The notes beneath the pieces are model-generated. The model was not told where the DNA came from and did not search any database. It saw only the letters and a list, made by a program, of their open reading frames with translations. A DNA stretch of 64,000 nucleotides, taken from Planctomycetota bacterium (GTDB taxonomy: Bacteria; Planctomycetota; UBA1135; GCA-002686595). Shown one piece after another: positions 9,201 to 17,725 of the stretch (position 1 is its first letter; every line of letters starts with the position of its first letter). The position numbers were made by a program, and so were the translations under genes. The DNA lies in NCBI GenBank assembly GCA_016714045.1, contig JADJNY010000004.1:496001-560000 (forward strand). The letters run 5' to 3'.

Positions 9201-10259
9201 CGCGCGCATGCGCCATCCGCGGGCGTCCGCGGGTGCGCGGTGCAAGCCGGCGTCGATCGCCGCGAGCGCCAGCGCGGGCTCGCGCCGCAGGTTGCGCCAG
9301 CGCGCGAGCTCGAACCACGGCTCCTCCGCGAGCACGTTCGCCGCGCATGCGGCCTCGAGTGCGGCGATCGCTTCCTCGGAACGATCGACGGCGAACTCGG
9401 GCACGGCGCGGGCGGCCGCGAGCGAGCGAGCGCACGCCTCCGGATCGACGCGCGTGAGCTGGGCGCGCACGGCTTCGCTCGGATGGCTCGCGTACGCCCA
9501 GGCAGGCGCCTCGTACGGCACCTCCGCGCCCGCGGACATCGAGGATTCCTCCATGTACCGTTGGTCCTGCGCGAGAGCTTCGACTGCGAGTTCCGCCTGC
9601 AATGCGAGCACGGCGAAGGCTCCACGCGCGCCGTCGCGCGCCGCCGCGAAGCTCGCGACCGATTCGTCGTCGACCACGCCCCGCCGCGCCGCCGCGAGGA
9701 AGCGCAGCACGATCGCATTCGTGCCCGCGTCGTCCGCGGGGAGCGCGTCGATGCGTTCGAGTGCGGCGTCGACCTCGTCGCGGAGGAAGTACCACGCCGC
9801 AAGCGCGTGCGGATCTCTCCCGTCGGGACGCGGCTCACGCGAAGCGCGCTCGGCCTCCCGTTCGAGACCCTCACGCGCCAGTGCGCGCAACAGGTTCGCG
9901 CGCTCGAATTCGTCGAGCTCGACCCGCTCACCGAGCTCCGCGCGCAGGCACGCGAGCTCCGGCGCACCGCCGCGCTCGAGGATCGTCGCGCGCGTCGCTG
10001 CGGTGAGCCCGGCCCCGTGCTCGCGCTCGGCGCGCGCGAGCTCCTCGAGCCAGGTTCCGCGCGGCGGCGCGTCACCGGCTCGGACGGGAAGGGCGAGGCC
10101 CAGGATGGCGAGGAGCATCGCCGGCGCCGCATGGAGCGCTCGGAAGCCGGTCGACGCGAACGGGATCGCAGCCGCGAGCACGGAGCGAGCGCAAACTCGG
10201 CGCACGACGCTCGTGATCGGGGAACGGAACGGGGCGCTGCGTTGGGAGGGGACGTTCAT
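6264..10259 (-). CDS. large secreted protein with TPR region and right-handed beta-helix region
   Basis: A protein of about 1,331 residues if it starts at the ATG at 10259, from which a basic segment and a hydrophobic stretch (LLAILGLALPVRA) give a signal peptide. The frame is open to 10370, so a longer form is possible. The middle N-terminal part has helical repeats of TPR type, such as EPALALAAIDAGLHRAP and DTRAALLAAERGLELA. The part after about residue 600 has short repeating beta strands, and LSAALAAAEPGRTLQLGPGV matches the entry strand of pectate-lyase-like beta-helix (DUF1565-type) domains. The likely location is the periplasm or cell surface. The function is unknown. It is divergent from the PLD-helicase gene at 10405. 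Confidence 0.75.
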   Translation of the reverse strand: MNVPSQRSAPFRSPITSVVRRVCARSVLAAAIPFASTGFRALHAAPAMLLAILGLALPVRAGDAPPRGTWLEELARAEREHGAGLTAATRATILERGGAPELACLRAELGERVELDEFERANLLRALAREGLEREAERASREPRPDGRDPHALAAWYFLRDEVDAALERIDALPADDAGTNAIVLRFLAAARRGVVDDESVASFAAARDGARGAFAVLALQAELAVEALAQDQRYMEESSMSAGAEVPYEAPAWAYASHPSEAVRAQLTRVDPEACARSLAAARAVPEFAVDRSEEAIAALEAACAANVLAEEPWFELARWRNLRREPALALAAIDAGLHRAPADARGWRMRAVTSDALGDTRAALLAAERGLELAHGDPVLERLYVGALVRLGRLDEALIAGRELAIEDPHAAWPAIAEILAAQHGTVGDRIEGWRRRIERTLREPDEHARLWSAATLAVLAKRIDERARPLLEDLARRPDDVQLARAARTLLDDTPGVALWSGFARLARGDRAGAAERWLADASTNGVDAIAARGLLETFRGQHDWSAVRELPDFATEPVVWLPDPSAIAVRVPCEARDLARALTALPEHARRIVLGRGTHFAPDAWTRSADVIGLGNATVLGHAKGAQGSVRVALPPGGSLRLAELRVDTFLKVDSGDLLGRRIEASRALWIGNYDRRDPIRGWFEDAVFHNTLRIDGEFTSARLEGCVFDNPLAKDEPLRLYLSQAELLRCVVKQSVSYSAPMRCDGKSGRLVVEDGRIAGHVYSDGKLRAVADVGDGAKARFVRTRIVDLEPVANADVTAEASRFQRTTKHQTDLPGWTAHGRAPVARRDDLAPLRVPGDHPTLSAALAAAEPGRTLQLGPGVHVVEGVLSRDVVIVGEHTDKTLLQVAQGSSTLTVSGAHVTLRELQLAGAGLGIVSGAERVGLESNLAVGQKEARTLARVRDGTLALVANVSVRDPRGIVFEAGPGGAVLGRAGVWLVDPRVEARVEEDGVVAVEIDNELRRFVDAGGAWSGLGSKGPAVAHRPVGLALERAPRERIESARVERLARVDGLLQRGWPAGGPEFLADALNRVHALAPDGKRDDALFARLEPRFAELARVDARAGVEDVIALALIGVGGDDTIEQVFSTTRRLVQAFLLHVPAQHRVYVEARLKGMDAAQADGKARRVQCFEARDAGRAKEALALAEGLDPITRAEIVATTEPRKLTWTELDRLLYAGGLTPRLERRLRILKTSYFAGSPAGPSPLPPAWELFHHYANASTTGIGNKYFAFNETTSVYGNRSYTTVLRPEYTQTAVVKPPEPAPPKPGSSEAEWDRWYAELDAWAK

Positions 10260-10390
10260 GGGTATCGATCTCGAGAGCTCGGAAGCTACATCCATCGGCG
10301 CGAACGGGGCGAGACTGGACCCGCGACGGCGCCGGTTCCCCGCCCTGCACCCGATCGCTTCCACGCCCATCGGGCGCGACCGGGCGCGAC

Positions 10391-10398
10391 GCTAGACT
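10391..10398 (+). promoter_or_regulatory. possible -10 box for leaderless transcription of the 10405 gene
   Basis: The sequence GCTAGACT ends seven bases before the GTG start at 10405. A TAGACT -10 element this close to the start would give an almost leaderless transcript. No clear -35 box is visible, so this is tentative. Confidence 0.3.
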
Positions 10399-10404
10399 GC
10401 CCGC

Positions 10405-13400
10405 GTGTCGCTCCCCGGACGAGGACTGCACGAAGCGCTGCTCACGGAGGCCCTCCAGGCCGAGTTGGCGCGTCTCCCGCCGCAGTGGGTCGAGGAATGT
10501 CGCGACCTCGAGCTCGGCGAAGCCGCGGATCGACTGGCCCTCCACGTCGGTCTCGTGCTGCGCAAGGTCCTCGACGACGTCGCCGACGAACGGCGCGTCG
10601 AGCTCGGCGTCCGGCTCGCGCGCAAGCTCCTCGATGCGATCGCTACCGACCTCGGCGGCAGCGCGTCCACGGAGCGCCCCGTCGAAGCGGGTCGCGTCCT
10701 GGCCGCGATCTTCCAGCGGAACCCGGCCGGTGTACCGACGCCGATCACGGCACCGCTGATCCCGCTGCTCGACACGACGCTGCTCACGAATGCTCCCGAT
10801 GAGCCGCGCGTCGGGCGGCAGATCGACGCCGAGCTCGACTCCGCTGACCGCGTCGACCTCGTCATGGCGTTCATCCGACGGAGCGGGCTCCGTCCCTTGC
10901 TCGGCGCGCTGCGGCGCGCCGCGTCGAGCGGGCGTCCCGTGCGCGTGCTGACGACGACCTACACGGGTTCGACCGAGGGCGCGGCGATCGAGGAGTTGCT
11001 CGCGCTCGGCGCTGACGTGCGCGTCTCCTACGACACGAGTACGACGCGTCTGCACGCGAAGGCGTGGCTTTTCCACCGCGAGTCGGGCTTCTCGACCGCC
11101 TACATCGGCTCGTCGAACCTGACGCACTCGGCGCAGGTCACGGGCCTCGAGTGGAACGTGCGTGTCTCCGGTGCGCGCAACCCCGATGTGATCCGCAAGG
11201 TCGCGGCGGTCTTCGAGAGCTATTGGCACGGCGGCGAGTTCCAGGCCTACGACCGCGCGACGTTCGCAGCACACACGGCCCTTCCGGAACGCCCGACGTT
11301 CCAGCTCAGCCCGATCGAACTGCGCCCCGAGCCGTTCCAAGAGCGACTCCTCGAGCAGTTGGCGCTCGCGCGCGACCAGGGACACCACCGCAACCTGCTC
11401 GTCTCCGCGACGGGCACCGGCAAGACGGTCATGGCGGCGGTCGACTACGCGCGGTTGCGCGCGGCGCTTCCCCGCGCGCGGCTCTTCTTCGTCGCGCACA
11501 GGAAGGAGATCCTCGAGCAGAGCCTCGCGACGTTCCGTCACGCGCTGCGCGAACCCGCGTTCGGCGAGCTCTGGCTCGCGGGTCGGATGCCCGTTGCGTT
11601 CGAGCACGTGTTCGCTTCGATCCAGACTCTCGACCGTGCCGACTTCGATGCGCTCCCGCCGGACCACTTCGACGTCGTCGTCGTGGACGAGTTCCATCAC
11701 GCGGCGGCACCGTCGTACGAACGGCTTCTCGCGCACGTGCGGCCGCGCGAGCTCCTCGGACTCACCGCGACGCCCGAGCGCAGCGACGGGCTTTCGATCC
11801 TGCAGCACTTCGACGGCCGCATCGCCGCGGAGCTGCGTCTGTGGGACGCGATCGATCAACAGCGGCTCGTGCCGTTCCTCTACTACGGCGTGAGCGACGG
11901 GCTCGATCTGCGCCAGCTCCCGTGGAGGCGCGGTCGCGGCTACGACGTGGAGGCGCTCTCCGGGCTTCTCACGGCCGACGAACGGGTCGCGCGGCTCGTG
12001 CTGTCGGAACTCGAGAGACACGTCGACGACATCGCGCGCGTGCGCTGTCTCGGCTTCTGTGTCAGCGTCGCGCATGCGCGCTTCATGGCGCGCGTGTTCC
12101 AGGACGCCGGCGTGCGCGCGGCCGCGATCTCCGGCGACACGTCCGGCGAGGAGCGGGAGCGTGCGCTGCGCGCGCTTGCTTCGGGCGGGCTCCAGGTCTT
12201 GTTCTCGGTCGACCTCTTCAACGAAGGCGTCGACGTGCCGACCGTCGACACGCTGCTTTTCTTGCGTCCGACGGACAGCTCCACGCTCTTCTTGCAGCAG
12301 CTCGGCCGCGGTCTACGACGTGCGCACGGCAAGAGCGCGTGCTGCGTCCTCGATTTCGTCGGCCGACACCGCAAGGAATACCGGATGGACCGCCGCTACC
12401 GCGCGCTGCTCGGCGGATCGCGGCACGAACTCGCGCGCTCGATCGAAGCTGGGTTCCCGTTCCTCCCGGCGGGTTGCCACATGGAACTCGACGCCGTCGC
12501 GCGCGAGTCTGTTCTGAAAAGCCTGCGCGACGCGTTGCCCACGCAGTGGAAGCAGAAGGCCGGCGAGCTCGCGCACATCGCGGCGTCCGAAGGCGACGTT
12601 TCGCTCGCGACGTTTCTCGAGCACAGTGGGCTCGAGCTCGACGACGTGTACGGTCGTGGATGGACGGAGCTCCGCGCAGCGGCCAGGCTCCCCGTCCACG
12701 CGGCCGGGCCGCACGAGGCCGCGCTTCGGCGCGCGTGCGGACGTCTGCTCCACGTCGACGATCAGGAGCGCATCGCGGGCTTCAGACGCTTGCTCGATTC
12801 CCAAGCTCCACCGACCTCGAGCGCGCTCGGGCTGCGTGAACGACGCGTGCTGCGCATGCTCGTCGCCTCGCTCGTCGATCAGGTGGCGAGGCGCGAGGAC
12901 GGTCTCGACGCGGGTGCGCGGCTCGTGTGGGAGCATCCCGCCGTGCGCGCCGAGCTCTTGGACCTGCTCGACGTGCTCGAGACGCGCGTGACGCACCGGA
13001 CTCTGCCGCTCGGCGTCCTCGGCGACGTCCCGCTGCGCGTCCACGCGCAGTACACGCGCGTCGAGATCCTCGCCGCGCTCGGAGCGCACGGCGAGCGCGC
13101 CACCGTTCCGAGCTGGCAATCGGGCGTGCAATGGGTCGCCGAGTCGAACAGCGATGTGTTCGCCTTCACGCTCGACAAGACGAACGGCCACTTCTCGCCG
13201 ACGACGCGCTACCGCGACTACGCCATCAGCCGCGAGCTGCTTCACTGGGAGAGCCAGTCCGTAACGCGCGCCGATTCGGAGACGGGACGGCGCTACCAGC
13301 AGCACGCATCGCGCGGCTCGCACGTGCTCCTCTTCGCGCGTCATCGACAGTCCGACCGCGCGTTCCACTTCCTCGGACCGGGGCGGTACGTGTCTCATCG

Positions 13401-13488
13401 CTCTGAATGCCCGATGGAGGTGACGTGGCGCCTCGAGCACCCGCTCCCCGCCGATCTGTTCGCGTCGTTCGCGGCGGCCGTGGCGTGA
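10405..13488 (+). CDS. DEAD/DEAH helicase with N-terminal PLD nuclease domain and C-terminal DUF3427
   Basis: This 1,027-residue protein has three parts. A phospholipase-D-like domain at about residues 140-275 carries the HxK motif in TRLHAKAWLFH followed by SSNLTHSA. A superfamily-2 helicase core at about residues 315-680 has Walker A SATGTGKT, the DEAH-box variant DEFH, SAT-like LTATPERSDG, and motif VI QQLGRGLRR. The C-terminal ~300 residues match DUF3427, including TRVEILAALGAH and NSDVFAFTLDK. The GTG at 10405 is the only reasonable start. Proteins of this architecture occur as single genes, often near restriction or defence loci; only one HxK motif is visible, as usual for dimeric PLD nucleases. 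A role in DNA processing or defence is inferred. Confidence 0.88.
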   Translation: MSLPGRGLHEALLTEALQAELARLPPQWVEECRDLELGEAADRLALHVGLVLRKVLDDVADERRVELGVRLARKLLDAIATDLGGSASTERPVEAGRVLAAIFQRNPAGVPTPITAPLIPLLDTTLLTNAPDEPRVGRQIDAELDSADRVDLVMAFIRRSGLRPLLGALRRAASSGRPVRVLTTTYTGSTEGAAIEELLALGADVRVSYDTSTTRLHAKAWLFHRESGFSTAYIGSSNLTHSAQVTGLEWNVRVSGARNPDVIRKVAAVFESYWHGGEFQAYDRATFAAHTALPERPTFQLSPIELRPEPFQERLLEQLALARDQGHHRNLLVSATGTGKTVMAAVDYARLRAALPRARLFFVAHRKEILEQSLATFRHALREPAFGELWLAGRMPVAFEHVFASIQTLDRADFDALPPDHFDVVVVDEFHHAAAPSYERLLAHVRPRELLGLTATPERSDGLSILQHFDGRIAAELRLWDAIDQQRLVPFLYYGVSDGLDLRQLPWRRGRGYDVEALSGLLTADERVARLVLSELERHVDDIARVRCLGFCVSVAHARFMARVFQDAGVRAAAISGDTSGEERERALRALASGGLQVLFSVDLFNEGVDVPTVDTLLFLRPTDSSTLFLQQLGRGLRRAHGKSACCVLDFVGRHRKEYRMDRRYRALLGGSRHELARSIEAGFPFLPAGCHMELDAVARESVLKSLRDALPTQWKQKAGELAHIAASEGDVSLATFLEHSGLELDDVYGRGWTELRAAARLPVHAAGPHEAALRRACGRLLHVDDQERIAGFRRLLDSQAPPTSSALGLRERRVLRMLVASLVDQVARREDGLDAGARLVWEHPAVRAELLDLLDVLETRVTHRTLPLGVLGDVPLRVHAQYTRVEILAALGAHGERATVPSWQSGVQWVAESNSDVFAFTLDKTNGHFSPTTRYRDYAISRELLHWESQSVTRADSETGRRYQQHASRGSHVLLFARHRQSDRAFHFLGPGRYVSHRSECPMEVTWRLEHPLPADLFASFAAAVA

Positions 13489-13619
13489 GGTACTGACCGC
13501 TGTGCGGTCGCTTCCCGCACCTCGATCCGCAGGCGAGATCCGCTCATTCGCTCGATGTGGGTACGCTTGCGATGTCCACTCCATGGCCAGCGTGCGGCAT
13601 CGCGCGTACTCTGCGCGTG

Positions 13620-14339
13620 ATGGCGAACACGCCCGCCTCTGCCGGCTTCCCCACCACGCGCTGGAGCACGGTCCTCGACGCGCTCGCTCCCGAGCGCGCG
13701 TCGCACGAGGCGCTCGAGCACCTCTGTCGGCGCTACTGGTTCCCGCTCTACGCGTTCGCGCGGCGCCGCGGCCTCGCGCACGACGAAGCGGAAGACGTCG
13801 TCCAGGCCTTCCTCGCGCGCTTCCTCGAGAAGCGCGACTGGCGCGTCGATCCCGCGCGCGGCCGCTTTCGCGCCTATCTCGCCGCTTCGATGCGCCACTT
13901 CCTCGCGAACGAGGCCGAGCGCGCGCGCGCCGAGAAGCGCGGCGCCGGGCGCGCGCTCGTGTCGATCGACGCGGACACGGAGAGCCGCTTCGCGCTCGAG
14001 GTGGCCGACGGCGAGACACCGGAGCGCGCGTACGAGCGCTCCTTCGCCCTCGCCCTGCTCGACGAGGCGCTCGCGCGGCTCGCGGCGGAGCAGGCAAAGG
14101 CCGGCAAGGCAGCGCAGTTCGCGCGCCTCCAGCCGTTCCTCGGCCCCGACACGGAAGCGCCGGCGTTTGCCGAGCTCGCGCTCGACCTCGGCACGAACGA
14201 AGGCGCCCTGCGCGTCGCGCTCCATCGCCTGCGCCGGCGCTACGGCGAGCTCGTGCGCCTCGCGGTCCTCGACCTCGTCACGGACCCCGCGGACGTCGAC
14301 GCCGAGCTGCGAGCCCTGTCGGACGCGCTCGCGACATGA
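13620..14339 (+). CDS. ECF-type RNA polymerase sigma factor
   Basis: A 239-residue protein with the N-terminal motif GFPTTRWSTVLDAL typical of ECF sigma factors paired with Ser/Thr kinases in Planctomycetes and Acidobacteria. Region 2 is at about residues 35-95 (CRRYWFPLYAFARRRG, DVVQAFLARFLE, RFRAYLAASMRHFLANE), and region 4 at about 165-215 (FAELALDLGTNEGALRVALHRLRRRYGELV). The ATG at 13620 is preferred because the homology starts just after it; the longer frame from 13557 has no similarity. It directs RNA polymerase to a small regulon. The kinase gene 170 bp downstream suggests a linked signalling pair. Confidence 0.88.
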   Translation: MANTPASAGFPTTRWSTVLDALAPERASHEALEHLCRRYWFPLYAFARRRGLAHDEAEDVVQAFLARFLEKRDWRVDPARGRFRAYLAASMRHFLANEAERARAEKRGAGRALVSIDADTESRFALEVADGETPERAYERSFALALLDEALARLAAEQAKAGKAAQFARLQPFLGPDTEAPAFAELALDLGTNEGALRVALHRLRRRYGELVRLAVLDLVTDPADVDAELRALSDALAT

Positions 14340-14511
14340 GCTCGAGTTTCGGCCGAACGCCTGGAACGGGCGCGAGACGCGCCGCGCCGCTCGCGCGGAC
14401 GACGACGTCGCGCTCCGGCCACGCGCGCGCTCCGACGCCGGCCCCGGTTGCGCACGAGAAGTCCGAGAAACCGGGTAACGCGGCGCGCGCCGCCCTTCTC
14501 CGGTCCGCGCC

Positions 14512-16487
14512 ATGACCAAGAAGACCTGTCCGAAGTGCGGTGCGACGATCCCGGGCGGACGACCGAGCTGCCCGCGGTGCCTGCTCGACCTCTCCCGCGC
14601 GCGTCCGCCCGCCGAGGACGCGTCCGAACCCGCGCCGGCGCGCCGCACGCCGCCGCCGACTCCGGCCGAGCTCGCGACGGACTTCCCGGAGCTCGAGGTG
14701 CTCGAGCTCGTCGGGCAGGGCGGCATGGGGTGCGTGTACCGCGCGCGCCATCGCCAGCTCGACCGCATGGTCGCGCTCAAGATCCTGGCGCCCGGCACCG
14801 AGGACGACGCGCGCTTCGAAGAGCGTTTCCTGCGCGAAGCGCGCGCGCTCGCGCGCCTCGACCATCCGGGCATCGTGCGGGTCCACGATTTCGGCCGGGC
14901 GGGAGCGCGCTGGTACCTGACGATGGAGTTCGTCGAGGGCACGACGCTGCGCGCGCTCCTGCGCGAAGGCCGCGTCACGGCGCGCGCGGCGCTCGACATC
15001 GTGCCGCAGCTCTGCGATGCGCTGCAGTACGCGCACGACGAGGGCATCGTCCACCGCGACATCAAACCCGAGAACGTGCTCGTCGACGCGAAGGGCCGCG
15101 TCAAGATCGCCGACTTCGGCCTGGCGAAGCTCGTCGGTCACGCGGAAGAGCACGGCGCGCGCACGCGCTCGGACCAGGTGATGGGCACGCCGAACTACAT
15201 GGCGCCCGAGCAGGCGACGAGCTCGCGCGACGTCGATCATCGCGCCGACATCTACTCGCTCGGCGTCGTCTTCTACGAGATGCTGACCGGCGAGCTCCCG
15301 ATCGGTCGATTCGAGGCGCCGTCGAAGCGCGCGCGCGTCGACGAGCGGCTCGACGACATCGTGCTCAAGAGCCTCGAACGCACGCCCGAGCTGCGTTACC
15401 AGCACGCCGTCGAGGTCGGCACGGACCTCGCGGGGCTCGCGCGGCACGACGCGGACGTCCGTGCCAACGCCGCGAGGCTGGCTGACGCGGGCGCTGGTTC
15501 GAACCCGCTCGAACACGTCGGCGCGAACGTCAGTGCGCGGTCCGACGACCCGCGCACGCTCACGCACGGAAGCGCCGCACGGGCGTCCAGGCCCGACGCG
15601 CACGGCGCAACGAGCACGGGGCCGACGCGGCCGGGCCGCGTGCTCCTGGGCTGGCTGCTTGCGACCCTCGCCGCCTGGCTCGGGTTCTGGGTCTCGCTCG
15701 GCGATGCGATCGCGTTTGTCCCGTTGCTCCTCGTGTCGGCGTTCCTGCTCGCGTTCGTGCGTGGAGCGGCCGCGCCACAGGCGCGTTCGCTGCGTTTCGG
15801 CGCCGCATTCGTGCTGCACGCGCTCGGCTGTCTCGCCTTCGCCGTCGACCGCGTGCACCGTTGTACGTTCGCGCGCAGACTCTCGCGGGGACCCACGCCG
15901 GCTGGTGGCCGGTCTTCGAGCAGGAGCACTGGGCGCTCGTCGCGATCGCGCTCTGGATCGTCGCGGCAGCCGCGCTCTTCGTGCGCTCGAACCGGTGGAG
16001 CTGGAGCGAGCTCGTGCAACCCACGCTGGTGTTCGTCGGCGTGTCCGTCGTCTCCGCCTGGCTCGCCGTCGAGCGCGTCTCCATCGGTTCGAACGCGCGT
16101 CGGACCGAGATCACCGACCGAATCGACGCGCCCCTGACGATCGAGCGCGCCGCGCAGGTGATCGACCGCTTCGCCGACGACCAGGGTTTCGACACGCGGC
16201 TCATCACGCGTTGGAAGGTCACGCACGATGCGCGCGGCGGGGAGAGCGGTCACGCGCTCCAGTACGTGACGGAAGACGCGCGGCCGTGGCGACGCTGGCG
16301 CTTCGACGTGCTCCACGGACCCCGGCGCACGTCGCCGCGCGTCAGCGTCTTCGTCGTCCTCCCCCCCGGGAGCGCCGACGCGCGCATCGAAGTGGACCTG
16401 GGCGCGCTCGCCGCCGAACCGGAGGAGCGATCGGCCACGTGGCGCGCGCTGGGCGCGCAGCTCCTCGACGCGTTCCGGCCGCGGTGA
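14512..16487 (+). CDS. membrane Ser/Thr protein kinase with N-terminal zinc ribbon, frameshifted near 15861
   Basis: The N-terminus has a zinc ribbon (Cys 6, 9, 20, 23). The kinase domain at about residues 60-320 has the glycine loop GQGGMG, the ATP lysine in VALKIL (about residue 90), the catalytic HRDIKPEN, DFG and the APE motif. Several hydrophobic segments follow from residue about 365. Near 15861 the frame must change: the first frame decays into Ser/Arg-rich sequence, while the frame from 15861 to 16487 continues with a membrane segment (LVAIALWIVAAAALFV) and a plausible soluble domain. A single missing base explains this. If restored, the protein has about 658 residues. It likely phosphorylates targets linked to the upstream ECF sigma factor. 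Confidence 0.8.
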
Positions 16488-16631
16488 TCCGGGCTCGGAA
16501 GCGAGCGCCTGTGCGCGTTCCGACGCTGCCCGCGCTCCGTGCGGCGGAGGATCCGCGAGCCTCCCGCGTGTCGCACGAACTCTCCGCGGCACGCCGTTGC
16601 CACGCCGCCCGCGCTCCCCCACACTCTCTCG

Positions 16632-17273
16632 ATGATCGACACCGTGCTCTTCGATTTGGACGGGACGCTCATCGATTCGATCGAGCTCATCCGGCGCTCC
16701 TACGACCACACGCTCCACGTCCACCTCGGCCGCGCGATGGACCAACGGGAGTGGCTCTCCGGTCTCGGCCGTCCCCTCAAGTGGCAGTTCGCGCAGTTCA
16801 CCGACGATCCGCGCGAGGTCGACGCGATGGTCGCGACGTATCGCGAGTGGAACCTGGCGCACCACGACGAGCTCGTCGTGCCGTACCCGGGAGTCGTCGA
16901 GGCGGTGCGCACGCTCCACGAGCGCGGCGCGACGCTCGCGATCGTCACGAGCAAGCTGCACGCGAGCGCGCGTCGCGGGCTCGCGCACTGCGGCTTCGAT
17001 CCGGCGTGGTTCGGCGTCGTGATCGGCTCGGACGACGTGACGGAGCACAAGCCGCACCCGCGACCGGTGCTGGCGGCGCTCGAGAGGCTCGAGCGCGATG
17101 CGAAGCGCGCGGTGATGGTCGGGGATTCGCCGCACGATCTCGCGTCAGGGCGCGCGGCGGGCACGCAGACGGCGGCGGTGGCATGGGGGCCGTTCGAGCA
17201 CGCTGAGCTGCGCGCGAGCGCGCCGGATCACTGGCTCGACGCGGCGGACGCGCTCGCGCGTCTAGTCGACTGA
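16632..17273 (+). CDS. HAD-family hydrolase (phosphoglycolate phosphatase / PpaX-like)
   Basis: This 213-residue protein begins MIDTVLFDLDGTLIDS at the ATG at 16632. Motif I is DLDGT (nucleophile Asp 8 and acid Asp 10), motif II is VTSK near residue 101, the lysine is in EHKPHPRP near residue 142, and motif IV is VMVGDSPHD near residue 163. A helical cap lies between motifs I and II, as in subclass IA. The fold predicts a cytoplasmic phosphatase for small phosphorylated metabolites such as phosphoglycolate or pyrophosphate; the exact substrate is not determined. The open frame upstream of 16632 is not coding. Confidence 0.88.
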   Translation: MIDTVLFDLDGTLIDSIELIRRSYDHTLHVHLGRAMDQREWLSGLGRPLKWQFAQFTDDPREVDAMVATYREWNLAHHDELVVPYPGVVEAVRTLHERGATLAIVTSKLHASARRGLAHCGFDPAWFGVVIGSDDVTEHKPHPRPVLAALERLERDAKRAVMVGDSPHDLASGRAAGTQTAAVAWGPFEHAELRASAPDHWLDAADALARLVD

Positions 17274-17326
17274 GCGAGTACCCCCAAACGTGCTCGCGCG
17301 ACGCGCACCTTACCGCCGTGCCTCAC

Positions 17327-17490
17327 GCTCGTTGCTGAGAGCCAATAGAACCCCGCGCAAGCCAGGGCCGGTCCTCCGGTCCTGGCTTGTGCGGGGTCCG
17401 TGATGCGGAGCACACGCGTGTGTTCCGTTGCGTCCCTTCCCCCTTGATCTCCCCATCCGGCAATTGCGCTCCCGACCGACGCCAGCCCAC
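17327..17490. repeat. interspersed two-hairpin repeat, copy 2
   Basis: About 164 bp match 1328-1493. The main hairpin (about 17347-17399) keeps the TCCT loop and the outer GGGG/CCCC pairing, but two inner pairs changed from G-C or C-G to A-T on both arms. The second hairpin (AGCACACG with CGTGTGTT) is kept with a wobble pair. It begins about 54 bp after the stop of the HAD phosphatase gene and could end its transcript, although a U-run is missing. The gap from 17274 to 17725 holds nothing else I can support. Confidence 0.7.
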
Positions 17491-17725
17491 ACGCATGGAT
17501 TCGCGAGCACCAATTCACGCTGAGAAGGAGAACAGCTGAAGCCACCTCCCCGCCCGTGGAGCAAGCCCCAGATCCAGCGTCGTTTCAGCTCCCTCTGACT
17601 CGCTCCTCGCGCGCGCGACCAACGCTCCTGTACGAACGCAAGCCGCTGCGACCGCGCGCGGACGAACGCTGCGCTTCGAACCAAAGCCGTTGCGCTCGCA
17701 CACGCTCCGACGCACGCTGCTCGAC

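Noticed and set aside
7023..10802. A 1,259-codon open frame on the plus strand opposite the TPR/beta-helix gene
   Set aside because: Its translation is Arg/Ala/Glu-rich without motifs, it ends inside the PLD-helicase gene, and the opposite strand has clear domains. It is a GC-driven shadow.
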